From positions 1 through 8,797 of the forward strand of contig CAMLSA010000118.1 of the NCBI GenBank assembly GCA_946482655.1: a stretch of DNA of 8,797 bases, written 5' to 3'. The DNA comes from an uncultured Sphingomonas sp. (GTDB lineage Bacteria > Pseudomonadota > Alphaproteobacteria > Sphingomonadales > Sphingomonadaceae). Positions 1-6,829 of this stretch are shown here, in pieces; within the stretch, counting starts at the first letter, position 1; each line of letters starts with the position of its first letter. The notes below the pieces were generated by a model. That model worked only from the letters and a program-made list of their open reading frames with translations, did not search any database and was not told the DNA's origin. The translations under genes and the position numbers were made by a program.

Positions 1-957
1 GCCGTCGTTGACGAGGAGCCGCGTCTGGGGATCCTTTTGCCAGCCGTGATTGTTGCTGGTGATGTTGAAGAAGAGAATATCGTTGAGGCCGTCGCTGTTG
101 GCGTCAAAGATGTGCACCTCGCGCGTTTCCATCGGGACCGCGAGATCGAGGCGATCAGACGCGTCGGTGAATTTTCCCTTGCCATTGTTGATGAGCAGCC
201 GGTTCGCAAGCGAGGGACTGGCAAGAACAGCGTCGAGATCGCCGTCGCGGTCGATGTCCGCCAGCACCACGCTTTCGGTCTGGTCGTTGCCCGCGGGCAG
301 ATGGGTAGCGGTCGCGTCTATGAAGTGCCCGGGGCGCTTCCCATCGTTGAGAAAGAGGAGGTTTCGTGCGGGGACGAACTTCGGCCCATCGTTGAGTTCG
401 CCGGTACTGCCGACAAAAATATCGGGCAGCCCGTCGCCGTTCACATCCCCGACGGCGAGGCCATTGCCCTGGCTCATGGCTGGCAGTCGGTCGCTCGCGT
501 CGGTGAAGCCGCCGCGGCCATCGCCGAGGAACAACTGGTGCTCTTCGTCTGATTCCGCCACAAAGACGACGTCCGGGTGGCCATCGCCGTTGAAGTCGGC
601 GGACCGTACATGCTCGCTGTCGTGAAACGCCGTGCCGAACGCCCCCGGACGAAAAGCGAACCGGCCGCCGCCCTCGTTGATGTAAAGGCGATTGGCGCCA
701 TATTCGACCGATAGCACGGCATCGAGGTCGCCATCGCCATCGACATCGATCAGGACCGAGTCGGTAGCATGGAGCGCGGGCTCGATCGGGACATGGGTCG
801 CCGTTGCATCGACGAACGCCGCCGACGGAGGCTCGGGCACGAGCTGGAAATCGCGCGGCGCGGTCGGCTGAGCGCCGGAAGCGACTGGCACTAGGAGCGC
901 GGCTATGCACAGGAAGGCTGTCAGCAGGCGTCTATTTCTCGCGGCGGGCACAGGCAT
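1..957 (-). CDS. Exported FG-GAP/VCBS repeat protein (3' end beyond window)
   Basis: The reverse strand reads openly from an ATG at 957 to the window edge (319 codons), so the C-terminus is missing. The start is fixed by an in-frame TGA five codons upstream. Residues 1-29 are a signal peptide: an Arg-rich n-region, a hydrophobic LLTAFLCIAALLVPVA core and an ASGAQ cleavage-like site. The rest is FG-GAP/VCBS repeats with five aspartate-rich calcium-loop motifs: DVDGDGDLD (71-79), DFNGDGHPD (121-129), DVNGDGLPD (171-179), DIDRDGDLD (234-242) and DANSDGLND (285-293). Phrases such as FTDASDRL and NRLxIN recur between them. This is the integrin-alpha-like beta-propeller pattern of exported or surface proteins. 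The family often mediates binding or scaffolding, and no enzymatic motif is visible. The start is 29 bp after the stop of the upstream PD40 gene, so the two are probably co-transcribed. Its ligand cannot be read from the sequence. Confidence 0.9.
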   Translation of the reverse strand, partial: MPVPAARNRRLLTAFLCIAALLVPVASGAQPTAPRDFQLVPEPPSAAFVDATATHVPIEPALHATDSVLIDVDGDGDLDAVLSVEYGANRLYINEGGGRFAFRPGAFGTAFHDSEHVRSADFNGDGHPDVVFVAESDEEHQLFLGDGRGGFTDASDRLPAMSQGNGLAVGDVNGDGLPDIFVGSTGELNDGPKFVPARNLLFLNDGKRPGHFIDATATHLPAGNDQTESVVLADIDRDGDLDAVLASPSLANRLLINNGKGKFTDASDRLDLAVPMETREVHIFDANSDGLNDILFFNITSNNHGWQKDPQTRLLVNDG

Positions 958-986
958 CAGTTTCTCGCTTCATGAGGGGAAATTGT

Positions 987-2141
987 TCATTTCTTGCGGG
1001 AGAATGTGCCGAGATATAGGCCGCTCTTGCCCGCGAACGGTCCGCTTTGTGGCGCGACCATCTCGAATATGATGTTCTTCCCATTGCGCGCGGTCGACGA
1101 CTGATGGGCCTGTCCGCCGACGTCGCTGACCTCCGTCAGGCGTCGTCGTTCGCCGGTCTGAAAGTCGACGGCGTAGAGGTCGAAGGTGCGTCCGGCGTAT
1201 CGTTCGCTGAGCGCCGCCGCGTCGGGAACCCCGCTGAATGCCGCCAATATCTTTGCGAGATTCTTCGGGTGGCCGGACATCCCCCGAAACGGGCTCGACG
1301 GGTCAGACGCGCGGTTGGACTCCTCAAGGCCATATCTGGTGTCGGGGAAAAGGTGGGTCTCGATGTGCTGGCCATCGGTCGGCATGGGCGATATCATCCC
1401 GTCGGCGAGATTGATCTTGTACATGCCGTTGAGCGGTCGGCCCTTTTCGACGGTGAAGAAGAGGATCGCGTTCTCGGCGTTCAGAAAGTCGTAGGTTTCG
1501 GTGAAAGTCACCCGCGACGCAGGGTCGGCCGGAGGATGCGTGTAGACGACCGATCGGTCGGAGATCGAGGCGCGCTTCCCGTCGTGAACAAGGGAGCCCA
1601 CCGTCATTCGCATCCCGGTCAGGAATTCACCCCAGGCGATGCGAGTGGGGCCTCCGCGCAGCGAAGCATAGTCCAGCGCGATTTCTCCGAAGGCCGGGGC
1701 GTCGAGTGCCTGCGGCGGCAGCGATGCATCAGCGGGCATCCAATAGAGCTCGCTCGCCCCCGGCTGTACTGTGTTCGGCGCGGGTCTTGCGGCGTCAAGC
1801 CCGGGCGGGCCGAGGATCAGGAGACTGTCATCGGGCAGATAGTAGATGCGCTGGACGAGACCCGCCTTCTCGAAGCGGCAGGTCAGGCAACGTACCTTGC
1901 GGGTCTTGAGATCAAGTTCATATGCCGGGCTCGGGCTCTTGTCGTCGCGCGTGAAAACAATCCGCTTGCTGTCGGCGGACCAGATTGGTCGGCTGCCCCA
2001 GTCGAGCACGCGTTCGACGGTAAAGGTGTCGCGAAGATAATCTGGGGTGGAAATTTTGCCAGGCTTCGCGGCCGCGGTGGCTGCGAACGAAGCCGCAACG
2101 ATCGATGCGGTGATCCCGACCTTGATCGCGTATGAAAGCAT
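987..2141 (-). CDS. Exported PD40/TolB-like beta-propeller protein (second of a paralogous pair)
   Basis: This is a 384-residue protein if translation starts at the ATG at 2141. A GTG at 2156 would add five residues, but the GAGGG before the ATG sits at a better distance, about 8 nt. Residues 1-26 form a Sec signal peptide ending TAAAKP. A PD40-type blade is seen at about 49-63 (RPIWSADSKRIVF) and a degenerate one near 345-360 (SSTARNGKNIIFEM). The middle has repeated beta-strand-like segments typical of TolB or DPP-IV-like propellers. There is no peptidase or other catalytic domain. A CLTC pair at 85-88 has no following His, so it is not a heme site and may form a disulfide. Layout and phrasing match the upstream gene (for example a GPP/GPR-x-ELYW/ELFW stretch and a FPDxR segment), indicating an old duplication. 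The protein is probably periplasmic. Its function is unknown. Confidence 0.83.
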   Translation of the reverse strand: MLSYAIKVGITASIVAASFAATAAAKPGKISTPDYLRDTFTVERVLDWGSRPIWSADSKRIVFTRDDKSPSPAYELDLKTRKVRCLTCRFEKAGLVQRIYYLPDDSLLILGPPGLDAARPAPNTVQPGASELYWMPADASLPPQALDAPAFGEIALDYASLRGGPTRIAWGEFLTGMRMTVGSLVHDGKRASISDRSVVYTHPPADPASRVTFTETYDFLNAENAILFFTVEKGRPLNGMYKINLADGMISPMPTDGQHIETHLFPDTRYGLEESNRASDPSSPFRGMSGHPKNLAKILAAFSGVPDAAALSERYAGRTFDLYAVDFQTGERRRLTEVSDVGGQAHQSSTARNGKNIIFEMVAPQSGPFAGKSGLYLGTFSRKK

Positions 2142-2307
2142 GTCTCGGACCCTCACTTCCTGTATCGTTGCTTTGCCGGGTCCCGCCCGGGCAACAATCC
2201 TTCAACTTCAGAACTCCCTGGACGCTGGATTTTGCGTCGTTCCCGGTCTCGTCGACAACGTCCGACGCAAAGGCGGCGATCCGCCATCCCGGTCAAATCC
2301 GACGACG
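2142..2307. other. Intergenic region between the two PD40 genes, with two inverted repeats
   Basis: No coding potential is seen in these roughly 165 bp. They contain a perfect 9-bp dyad (TTTGCGTCG at 2231-2239, CGACGCAAA at 2263-2271) with a 23-nt interior that includes GTCGAC. A second imperfect GC-rich hairpin (TTGCCGGG / CCCGGGCAA) lies at 2173-2194. Neither is followed by a T-run on either strand, so neither is a standard intrinsic terminator. They lie in the leader of the downstream PD40 gene (minus strand) and could be operator, processing or RNA structure elements. The gap leaves open whether the two genes share one transcript. Confidence 0.5.
2231..2271. repeat. Perfect 9-bp inverted repeat upstream of the second PD40 gene
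   Basis: The arms are TTTGCGTCG (2231-2239) and CGACGCAAA (2263-2271), with a 23-nt loop. The arms are exact, but the interior pairs only partly. There is no poly-T after it in either direction. It lies about 90-130 bp upstream of the PD40 start at 2141, so it may be a transcription-factor site or a leader-RNA stem. The role is not established. Confidence 0.45.
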
Positions 2308-3387
2308 TCAAAATCCCGGTTTAAGTTTCATGAGAACGATACCTTCACCGACCCCGGCATCGATGACGTCGGCCGAACCTATCTGTGCAGCGATCAGCTT
2401 TCCCCCTGGATGAACGGTGGGATTGCCGTATTTGTAACCGCCGTATCGGACGATATTCGTCATGCGGGTGTAGCGAGGGCGCGCGGGATCGAGATCCAGC
2501 ACGCACAGGTCCATGCCGTGATTGCGGTTATCGGCGCATTCCACGAGCGTTTTGCGGCCATCCGGAAAGATTCCTTCCACTTCAGAGTAGAGCTGGCTCG
2601 GCGTCGGATAGCGGGTGACCTTGCTGGTCGCGAGATCGACTGACAGGACCTGTGTGGAGGGATTGTCACGGGATTTCTCATAGCCGTAGCATGGCATTGT
2701 CAGCGCCCTATCTCCCGGGATGAAATCCTGCGCCTCGACGAGGCAGTCCGAGGTCGCCAGTATCTTCCGCCGTTCGACGAGGCGCGGCTGGCCGCCGTCC
2801 GTCACCACTCTTGCCGTGAAGATCGTCGTCGACGCCGCGCCCGGGTTCGCAGGATCGAGGGCGATTTCGGACCAACCCACGAGATTGCTCCTCGGGCTGG
2901 TGGCGACCCCTTCGAACACGAACGCGCCCAGCGGCACGGGGGGCTGGGCGGCGGTCTTCTCCATCCAGAACAATTCGATGCGGGAGAAGCGCGTCTCCTC
3001 ACGCGTCTTGGCGGGCAGCCGTGGACCCAGAAGAACATAACTGCCGTCCGAAAGATACTGAACCCGCAAGAAGCCGTTGTGAGGCGCATGCGCGGTCAGG
3101 TTCCGTATCGCGCCGCTTGCAATATCATATTCGAAAGCATCGCCATAAGACCGTCCGATGAAGGCGATTTTCTTGCCGTCGGGTGAGAATACCGGCCGTT
3201 CCCCGAAGGCGGAGATCAGCGTTTGTCCGTCCGGCATGTCGTAGAGAGGGTTCCCCTTATCCCTGCCGACCGGCATCGAGGCCGGCACTGGCTCGCCGCG
3301 GTCGAATCCGTTCGGTTCGGCGGCGGCCGTCGACGTTGCGCATGCCGCCGCGGCAAGCAAGGAAGCTGCAATCCTGTAACGTCTCAT
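2308..3387 (-). CDS. Exported PD40/TolB-like beta-propeller protein (first of a paralogous pair)
   Basis: This 359-residue protein starts at the ATG at 3387. ATGs at 3405 and 3396 are also in frame (giving up to 365 residues), but GAGG nine nt upstream favours 3387. Residues 1-23 are a signal peptide (RRYR, then an Ala/Leu core, then TAAAEP). The Cys at 16 does not fit a good lipobox. Canonical PD40 blades are visible at 62-77 (RPVFSPDGKKIAFIG) and 322-337 (NPTVHPGGKLIAAQIG), one near each end, as expected for a closed propeller. Four cysteines in the mature part (215, 233, 284, 295) could form disulfides. There is no protease or glycosidase domain. It is the first gene of the leftward block and is followed about 165 bp later by its paralogue. 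By family it is probably a periplasmic binding or scaffold propeller; the exact role is unknown. Confidence 0.85.
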   Translation of the reverse strand: MRRYRIAASLLAAAACATSTAAAEPNGFDRGEPVPASMPVGRDKGNPLYDMPDGQTLISAFGERPVFSPDGKKIAFIGRSYGDAFEYDIASGAIRNLTAHAPHNGFLRVQYLSDGSYVLLGPRLPAKTREETRFSRIELFWMEKTAAQPPVPLGAFVFEGVATSPRSNLVGWSEIALDPANPGAASTTIFTARVVTDGGQPRLVERRKILATSDCLVEAQDFIPGDRALTMPCYGYEKSRDNPSTQVLSVDLATSKVTRYPTPSQLYSEVEGIFPDGRKTLVECADNRNHGMDLCVLDLDPARPRYTRMTNIVRYGGYKYGNPTVHPGGKLIAAQIGSADVIDAGVGEGIVLMKLKPGF

Positions 3388-3405
3388 ATGTCTCATCCTC
3401 TTCAT

Positions 3406-3688
3406 CCTGACCGGTTTCCAGAACGTTCATCCTCGAAATGGCCGCGCCGCAGCAGCACCCGCGCTGCGTTGCCGAACCCGCAATTCCAAGTTGCGGAAGC
3501 CTTTCCGGTTTACGAATTGCTGCATCATAATTAAACCATGACGATATAAAACATGATTTCGTGCTCAAAGTTCTACGCAAATCGGTGCAAACTGTCTGAT
3601 ACCTGCGACCCATAGCACAAGAGAAAGCGATCTCTCTCTGGCCATGCCGCAACGGATTGTGGTAGGAGTAAGTCCAGACTTACTAATA
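3406..3688. promoter_or_regulatory. Divergent intergenic region between the PD40 operon and the TetR gene
   Basis: This 283-bp stretch has no convincing gene and becomes distinctly AT-rich at about 3510-3590, unlike the GC-rich coding DNA around it. It must hold the promoters of the leftward PD40 operon and the rightward TetR gene. AT-rich stretches near 3528-3560 (AATTAAACC, GATATAAAAC) are plausible promoter elements for the leftward operon, but no clean -35/-10 pair with standard spacing could be fixed. A short direct repeat, CATGA, occurs twice there, about 15 bp apart. The right end includes the TetR-proximal palindrome, listed separately. Confidence 0.55.
3667..3684. promoter_or_regulatory. 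Perfect 18-bp palindrome, candidate TetR operator
   Basis: The sequence AGTAAGTCCAGACTTACT has two exact 8-bp arms around a CA spacer, the size and symmetry of a TetR-family operator. It ends 4 nt before the ATG at 3689. A weak promoter reading, TTGTGG (3657-3662) and TACTAA (3681-3686) with 18-bp spacing, would place the palindrome over the spacer and -10, as in autorepression. The symmetry is seen directly; recognition by the adjacent TetR protein is inferred. Confidence 0.6.
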
Positions 3689-4342
3689 ATGGTTTTGGAA
3701 GAAGCTTTGGTCGAGGTCAGTCAGCGTCCATTCGGTCTTGAGGTGCCGCCGACGATAAGGGACCGTCGGCGCGAGGCTTTCCTCGATGCAGCGGAGGCAC
3801 TGTTTCTCGATCAGGGGTTCGAACGGACGAGCCTTGTGCAGATCGTCGGGCGCTCGCGCGGGTCGCTGTCGACGCTGTACGAGCATTTCGGGAGCAAGCA
3901 GGGATTGCTGCATGCCCTGGCTGCACGGTGGCGAACCGAGGTCGTAGGAGGCGTTGGCGATCAACCCGGCAAAGGCGGATCGAACGCCGAGACGCTGTGC
4001 ATGTTCGCGCGGCGACAATTTGCGAAAATGAGTTCACCCCGATCAATCGCCCTCATGAAGATGGTGTTTTCAGAAAGCCTGCGCGACGAGGACTTTGCGG
4101 CGCAGACCTATCGCGATCTTCATCTTCCGGTGCTTGACGAACTTGCTGTGCTCTTCGCGCAATGGAACGAGCTGGGCGGAGCGCGGATCGACGATCCCGA
4201 GGCTGCAGCGCGCTACTTCATGTCCCTCACCGCAGGCGACACCGTGCTGGGAAAATTGTTCGGAGTGAATGAAGCGAGCCTCGCCGAGCAGGAGATCGAC
4301 TGGCGCGTCGAAAAGTTCGTCCAGCAGTTCGGTATCACCTAG
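3689..4342 (+). CDS. TetR/AcrR-family transcriptional regulator
   Basis: This is a 217-residue regulator when started at the ATG at 3689. The frame is also open to an ATG at 3644 (232 residues), but that start lacks a ribosome site and would put the palindrome inside the gene. A TTG at 3707 preceded by GGAAG is a third possibility. The TetR_N helix-turn-helix covers about residues 25-74 (RREAFLDAAEALFLDQGF, then SLSTLYEHFGSKQGLL as recognition helix and following helix). The C-terminal half (about 100-215) is helical and resembles the AefR-like TetR C-terminal domain (ARYFMSLTAGD, LGKLFG). The ligand is not predictable. It is divergent from the PD40 operon and converges on the AraC gene with overlapping stop codons. 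It is likely autorepressed through 3667-3684 and may control the PD40 operon. Confidence 0.88.
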   Translation: MVLEEALVEVSQRPFGLEVPPTIRDRRREAFLDAAEALFLDQGFERTSLVQIVGRSRGSLSTLYEHFGSKQGLLHALAARWRTEVVGGVGDQPGKGGSNAETLCMFARRQFAKMSSPRSIALMKMVFSESLRDEDFAAQTYRDLHLPVLDELAVLFAQWNELGGARIDDPEAAARYFMSLTAGDTVLGKLFGVNEASLAEQEIDWRVEKFVQQFGIT

Positions 4343-5391
4343 CGTCCCCGCGCCTGGCGCCGATATTCGGTAGGCGTCGTACCAAGCCACTTGCGAAACG
4401 CCTGCCGAAACGCATCTGAGTCGCAAAAGTCTAGCCGGGTCGCGATCTCCTCAACGCCAAGATCGGTCCGGCGCAGCAGATCGAGTGAAACCTCCCGGCG
4501 GCAGCTCTCCTTGATACGCCGGTAGTTCGTGTCTTCATCGCCAAGGCGCCGTCGGAGCGTCGCTTGGCTTCGCCCCATTTTCGAGGCGACCGCGGCGAAG
4601 GAGGGGAACATATGCGTTTCCCGAAGCGCCCGGAGCGCAGCTTCGCGTATCTGCTCCGCGACGCCCGCTATGGTGGCTGTGCTCCGTCCGTGGAAAAGGA
4701 GGCTGCTGCGCGGCCGCTCGGCGAGCTCGTCGGGGCTGCGGACGAGCGGGTGATCAAGAAAGGACGGGTCAAATCCGAAGCCGCTCCAGCCCGCGTCGAA
4801 GCGCATTGCGAACGGAAGCTCGGGCAGGTTGAGCCTGTCATAGCTTTGCCGGTCGTGATCGAGCGCGACGGGATAAACAGGAATTTGCTGGCCAATCAGC
4901 CAACCCAACAGGCCGTGGATCTCGACCAGGCCGAAAAGATCTATCAGGCAGGCCGTTGGGCTTCCCGCTGGCCGCATCGCATCCAGTTGCAGCAGCGCCA
5001 ACGCGCCCCGTTGCTTGAGCAGCATCCGGCCACAGCGCCAGTCGATCGCCTCGAAACACTCGCTGCATCGCCTGATGGCCTCGCGCAAGGTGCGGGCGCC
5101 CGAAAGGCTGTACAGGATGACGTTCCAGTCGGTCGGACCAAGCGGTGCACGCCCGGCCGAGAGATTGGCCTGGCCCGCCATGAGAGCGATGGCGAGGCCG
5201 GTGAGGGAGGGAAGACTGTCGTAAGGGAGCGTTGCGACGATGCGTTCGGGATCACCTGCAAACGCTGCGGGCAGACCGCAGCGATCGAGAAGGGGATCAA
5301 GTGGCCCCAGTGCTTCGCGGTAGGTTGCGAGTACGCAGGTCGCGACTTGCGCCGTGAGCCTCCAGTCGCTTTGACCGATCTCTGCGGTCAT
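4339..5391 (-). CDS. AraC-family transcriptional regulator with arabinose-binding-like N-terminal domain
   Basis: This 350-residue protein starts at the ATG at 5391, preceded immediately by a purine tract AGGGGGAGGG that serves as ribosome site. Residues about 30-215 fit the Arabinose_bd-type sensor domain of OruR/ArgR-like AraC regulators (SLSGARTLREAIRRCSECFE, then FGLVEIHGLLGWLIG). The C-terminal AraC DNA-binding domain spans about 262-345: first helix-turn-helix around FAAVASKMGRSQATLRRRL, second around VEEIATRLDFCDSDAFRQAF, and the hallmark ending KWLGTTPTEYRR. Length is normal for this subfamily. The gene is divergent from the three-gene DUF1592/DUF1552 operon across 199 bp, the usual layout for a regulator and its target. 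Its effector is unknown. Its stop codon overlaps the TetR stop by 4 nt, tail to tail, leaving no room for an intergenic terminator. Confidence 0.92.
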   Translation of the reverse strand: MTAEIGQSDWRLTAQVATCVLATYREALGPLDPLLDRCGLPAAFAGDPERIVATLPYDSLPSLTGLAIALMAGQANLSAGRAPLGPTDWNVILYSLSGARTLREAIRRCSECFEAIDWRCGRMLLKQRGALALLQLDAMRPAGSPTACLIDLFGLVEIHGLLGWLIGQQIPVYPVALDHDRQSYDRLNLPELPFAMRFDAGWSGFGFDPSFLDHPLVRSPDELAERPRSSLLFHGRSTATIAGVAEQIREAALRALRETHMFPSFAAVASKMGRSQATLRRRLGDEDTNYRRIKESCRREVSLDLLRRTDLGVEEIATRLDFCDSDAFRQAFRKWLGTTPTEYRRQARGR

Positions 5392-5590
5392 CCCTCCCCC
5401 TGTTTTCGCTCGTTCGGAACCTGCTTCTGCAACGATATTCTACGACATACTGGAAGTCAGCTAAATATTTGCGCAATTTTCACTCCTTTGATGAGCGAAA
5501 AATGGGTGGCGGGATGTTCGAGAGGCCGGCATCATCACGGTCCTTGGCTCGAAGAAGCCGATGCAGGGTTGCCGGAGAGGACGAGGTTCG
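5392..5590. promoter_or_regulatory. Divergent intergenic region between the AraC gene and the DUF1592/DUF1552 operon
   Basis: These 199 bp hold no supported gene. The AT-rich core at about 5434-5510 is the likely place for both promoters and any AraC site. It contains an 8-bp palindrome TTGCGCAA (5469-5476) and, just after it, an imperfect inverted repeat at 5477-5501. No consensus -35/-10 pair could be assigned confidently. The last 30 nt carry purine runs (GGAGAGGACGAGG) that act as ribosome site for the gene at 5591. Confidence 0.5.
5477..5501. repeat. Imperfect inverted repeat, operator-like
   Basis: TTTTCACTC (5477-5485) faces GAGCGAAAA (5493-5501) across a 7-nt centre, with one mismatch in nine pairs. 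No T-run follows in a position suited to termination. Its location in the divergent promoter region suggests a regulator site. AraC proteins more often use direct repeats, so the binding partner is uncertain. Confidence 0.35.
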
Positions 5591-6829
5591 ATGAAGAGAC
5601 GAGGCATGCAGCGCTTGCTCACGACGGGAGCAATTGGGGCTGCCAGCGTCCTGCTCATAGCCGCCGATGCACCCACCGGCGGGGAGCCGGGAACCTACGG
5701 GTTCGTGATCAGCAACCTTTTCATGGCAAATCCCGGCGATGCCGACAGTTGCCCGATCATTGCCGACGGCGACCTCGATCGTTACCTCAAGATGCTCTCG
5801 CCTGCCGAGCAGGCCGAATTCTCGTCGCCAGACAAGCGTCAGGCGCTCGAGGCGAAGATGACGAAACATTTCGGTTTTCGTCGTCTCTCGCTCCGCGGTC
5901 AAAGTGCTGCGGCGGTCAAGCTGCCGCCGGGAGTCGACCTCAAGACCCCGATCAACGAGGCGCAGGCGCTCGAGATCGGGCGCCTTAACGGCTTTCCGAA
6001 GGGGCGGGGCCGACCTGCCTTTCAAAATACGACCGTTGCCTACAGCGCTTGCTCCAATCCTGCCGACTTCGCCGAACTGGGCGAAGGCTTCAGGGTGTTC
6101 GAAGGCAAGTCAGCGGCCGGCATCGATCTTGATGGGAAGGCCGGAGCCGAGGATTTTCATGGCGCCGACGGAAAGCCGGGCATCGACAATCAGCTTTGGC
6201 GCGCCGTCGGCTGCGTAAAGCCGTTCCGCGAGAGCAGCGATGCGAAGCTGGCGCGAAAGACATTCATGTCGGCGCGCGCGCCGACCCTCATCGAACTCAA
6301 GGGTGTCGACAGCTTGCAGAACGACCCCGCGGTAATCGTAAATGTCTACGCAGCAGCCGAGCCGCTCGCCCGCGATGCCCGCGGCGGCGCGCTGGCCCGT
6401 GCAAGCTTCGCTGTCGAGAAGGATCCGAAACTGCGCGCGACGGTGCGAGGCTGGATCAAGGGCGGGGTGCTGGAGACGGACCCGGTCGACCTCGTTCTCA
6501 ACTACAAGGAACAGATCATCGACGCACCGCGCGATATCCGCGGCGCGAGAATACGGGCTACCTTCGGCGCCGACGGCTCGATAGAGGGATCGCTCTTTGG
6601 TTATTATACCATCGCGAGCTATTACTCCTCCATCGAGCAAATGACACAGAATGGCGCCAATCTGACGGGCGTATCCTGCCCGGGCGTCTATCAGGCTGTG
6701 AACAGGCTCGCCGACGGTTATCGCGATGCCAAGACCGGGCGCTACACCGCCATTTCGTCCGCCTATAATTTCGTTGGCGTGCGGGCGTTCGTCATCGCAG
6801 ATGCGGCAGCGCCGGGAGCGATGCCATGA
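5591..6829 (+). CDS. Exported protein of unknown function, first gene of the DUF1592/DUF1552 operon
   Basis: This 412-residue protein starts at the ATG at 5591, with GGAGAGGACGAGG upstream. The frame is open to an ATG at 5561, but that extension would spoil the signal peptide. Residues 1-26 are a signal peptide (KRRGMQRLL, hydrophobic core, IAADAP). The mature N-terminus has FVISNLFMANPGDADSCP (38-55). A central aspartate-rich segment at 179-208 ends GIDNQLWRAVGC. The C-terminal half (about 240-400) alternates strands and ends in an aromatic-rich part (GYYTIASYYSS). Four cysteines (54, 154, 208, 363) could make two disulfides. No CxxCH or catalytic motif was found. The DG-rich/GIDNQ segment resembles uncharacterised proteins that I recall encoded beside DUF1592/DUF1552 genes in proteobacteria; I know of no assigned function. 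Its stop overlaps the next start (ATGA), so translation is coupled. Confidence 0.82.
   Translation: MKRRGMQRLLTTGAIGAASVLLIAADAPTGGEPGTYGFVISNLFMANPGDADSCPIIADGDLDRYLKMLSPAEQAEFSSPDKRQALEAKMTKHFGFRRLSLRGQSAAAVKLPPGVDLKTPINEAQALEIGRLNGFPKGRGRPAFQNTTVAYSACSNPADFAELGEGFRVFEGKSAAGIDLDGKAGAEDFHGADGKPGIDNQLWRAVGCVKPFRESSDAKLARKTFMSARAPTLIELKGVDSLQNDPAVIVNVYAAAEPLARDARGGALARASFAVEKDPKLRATVRGWIKGGVLETDPVDLVLNYKEQIIDAPRDIRGARIRATFGADGSIEGSLFGYYTIASYYSSIEQMTQNGANLTGVSCPGVYQAVNRLADGYRDAKTGRYTAISSAYNFVGVRAFVIADAAAPGAMP

Noticed and set aside
155..910. Open frame of 251 codons on the minus strand
   Set aside because: It is a shifted frame of the FG-GAP gene with an Arg-rich composition; the correct frame from 957 shows a signal peptide and five calcium-loop motifs.
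1878..1889. CLTC in the second PD40 protein as a heme-binding or thioredoxin-like site
   Set aside because: The next residue is Arg rather than His, so it is not CxxCH, and there is no thioredoxin fold; a disulfide is more likely.
1047..2135. Open frame of 362 codons on the plus strand
   Set aside because: It is exactly antisense to the PD40 gene, which has a signal peptide and PD40 motifs; the plus-strand translation is Arg/Gly/Val-rich with no domain and reflects high GC.
2173..2194. GC-rich hairpin as an intrinsic terminator of the first PD40 gene
   Set aside because: The stem has a bulge and no T-run follows on the minus strand (AGCAACGATACA).
3337..3342. Cys at residue 16 of the first PD40 protein as a lipoprotein lipobox
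   Set aside because: The preceding residues are AAAA without the Leu/Val/Ile expected at -3, and a normal signal peptidase I site (TAAAEP) follows.
4564..5988. Open frame of 474 codons on the plus strand
   Set aside because: It runs antisense through most of the AraC gene, across the promoter region and out of frame into the 5591 gene, all of which have stronger evidence. The translation has low-complexity Arg/Gly composition.
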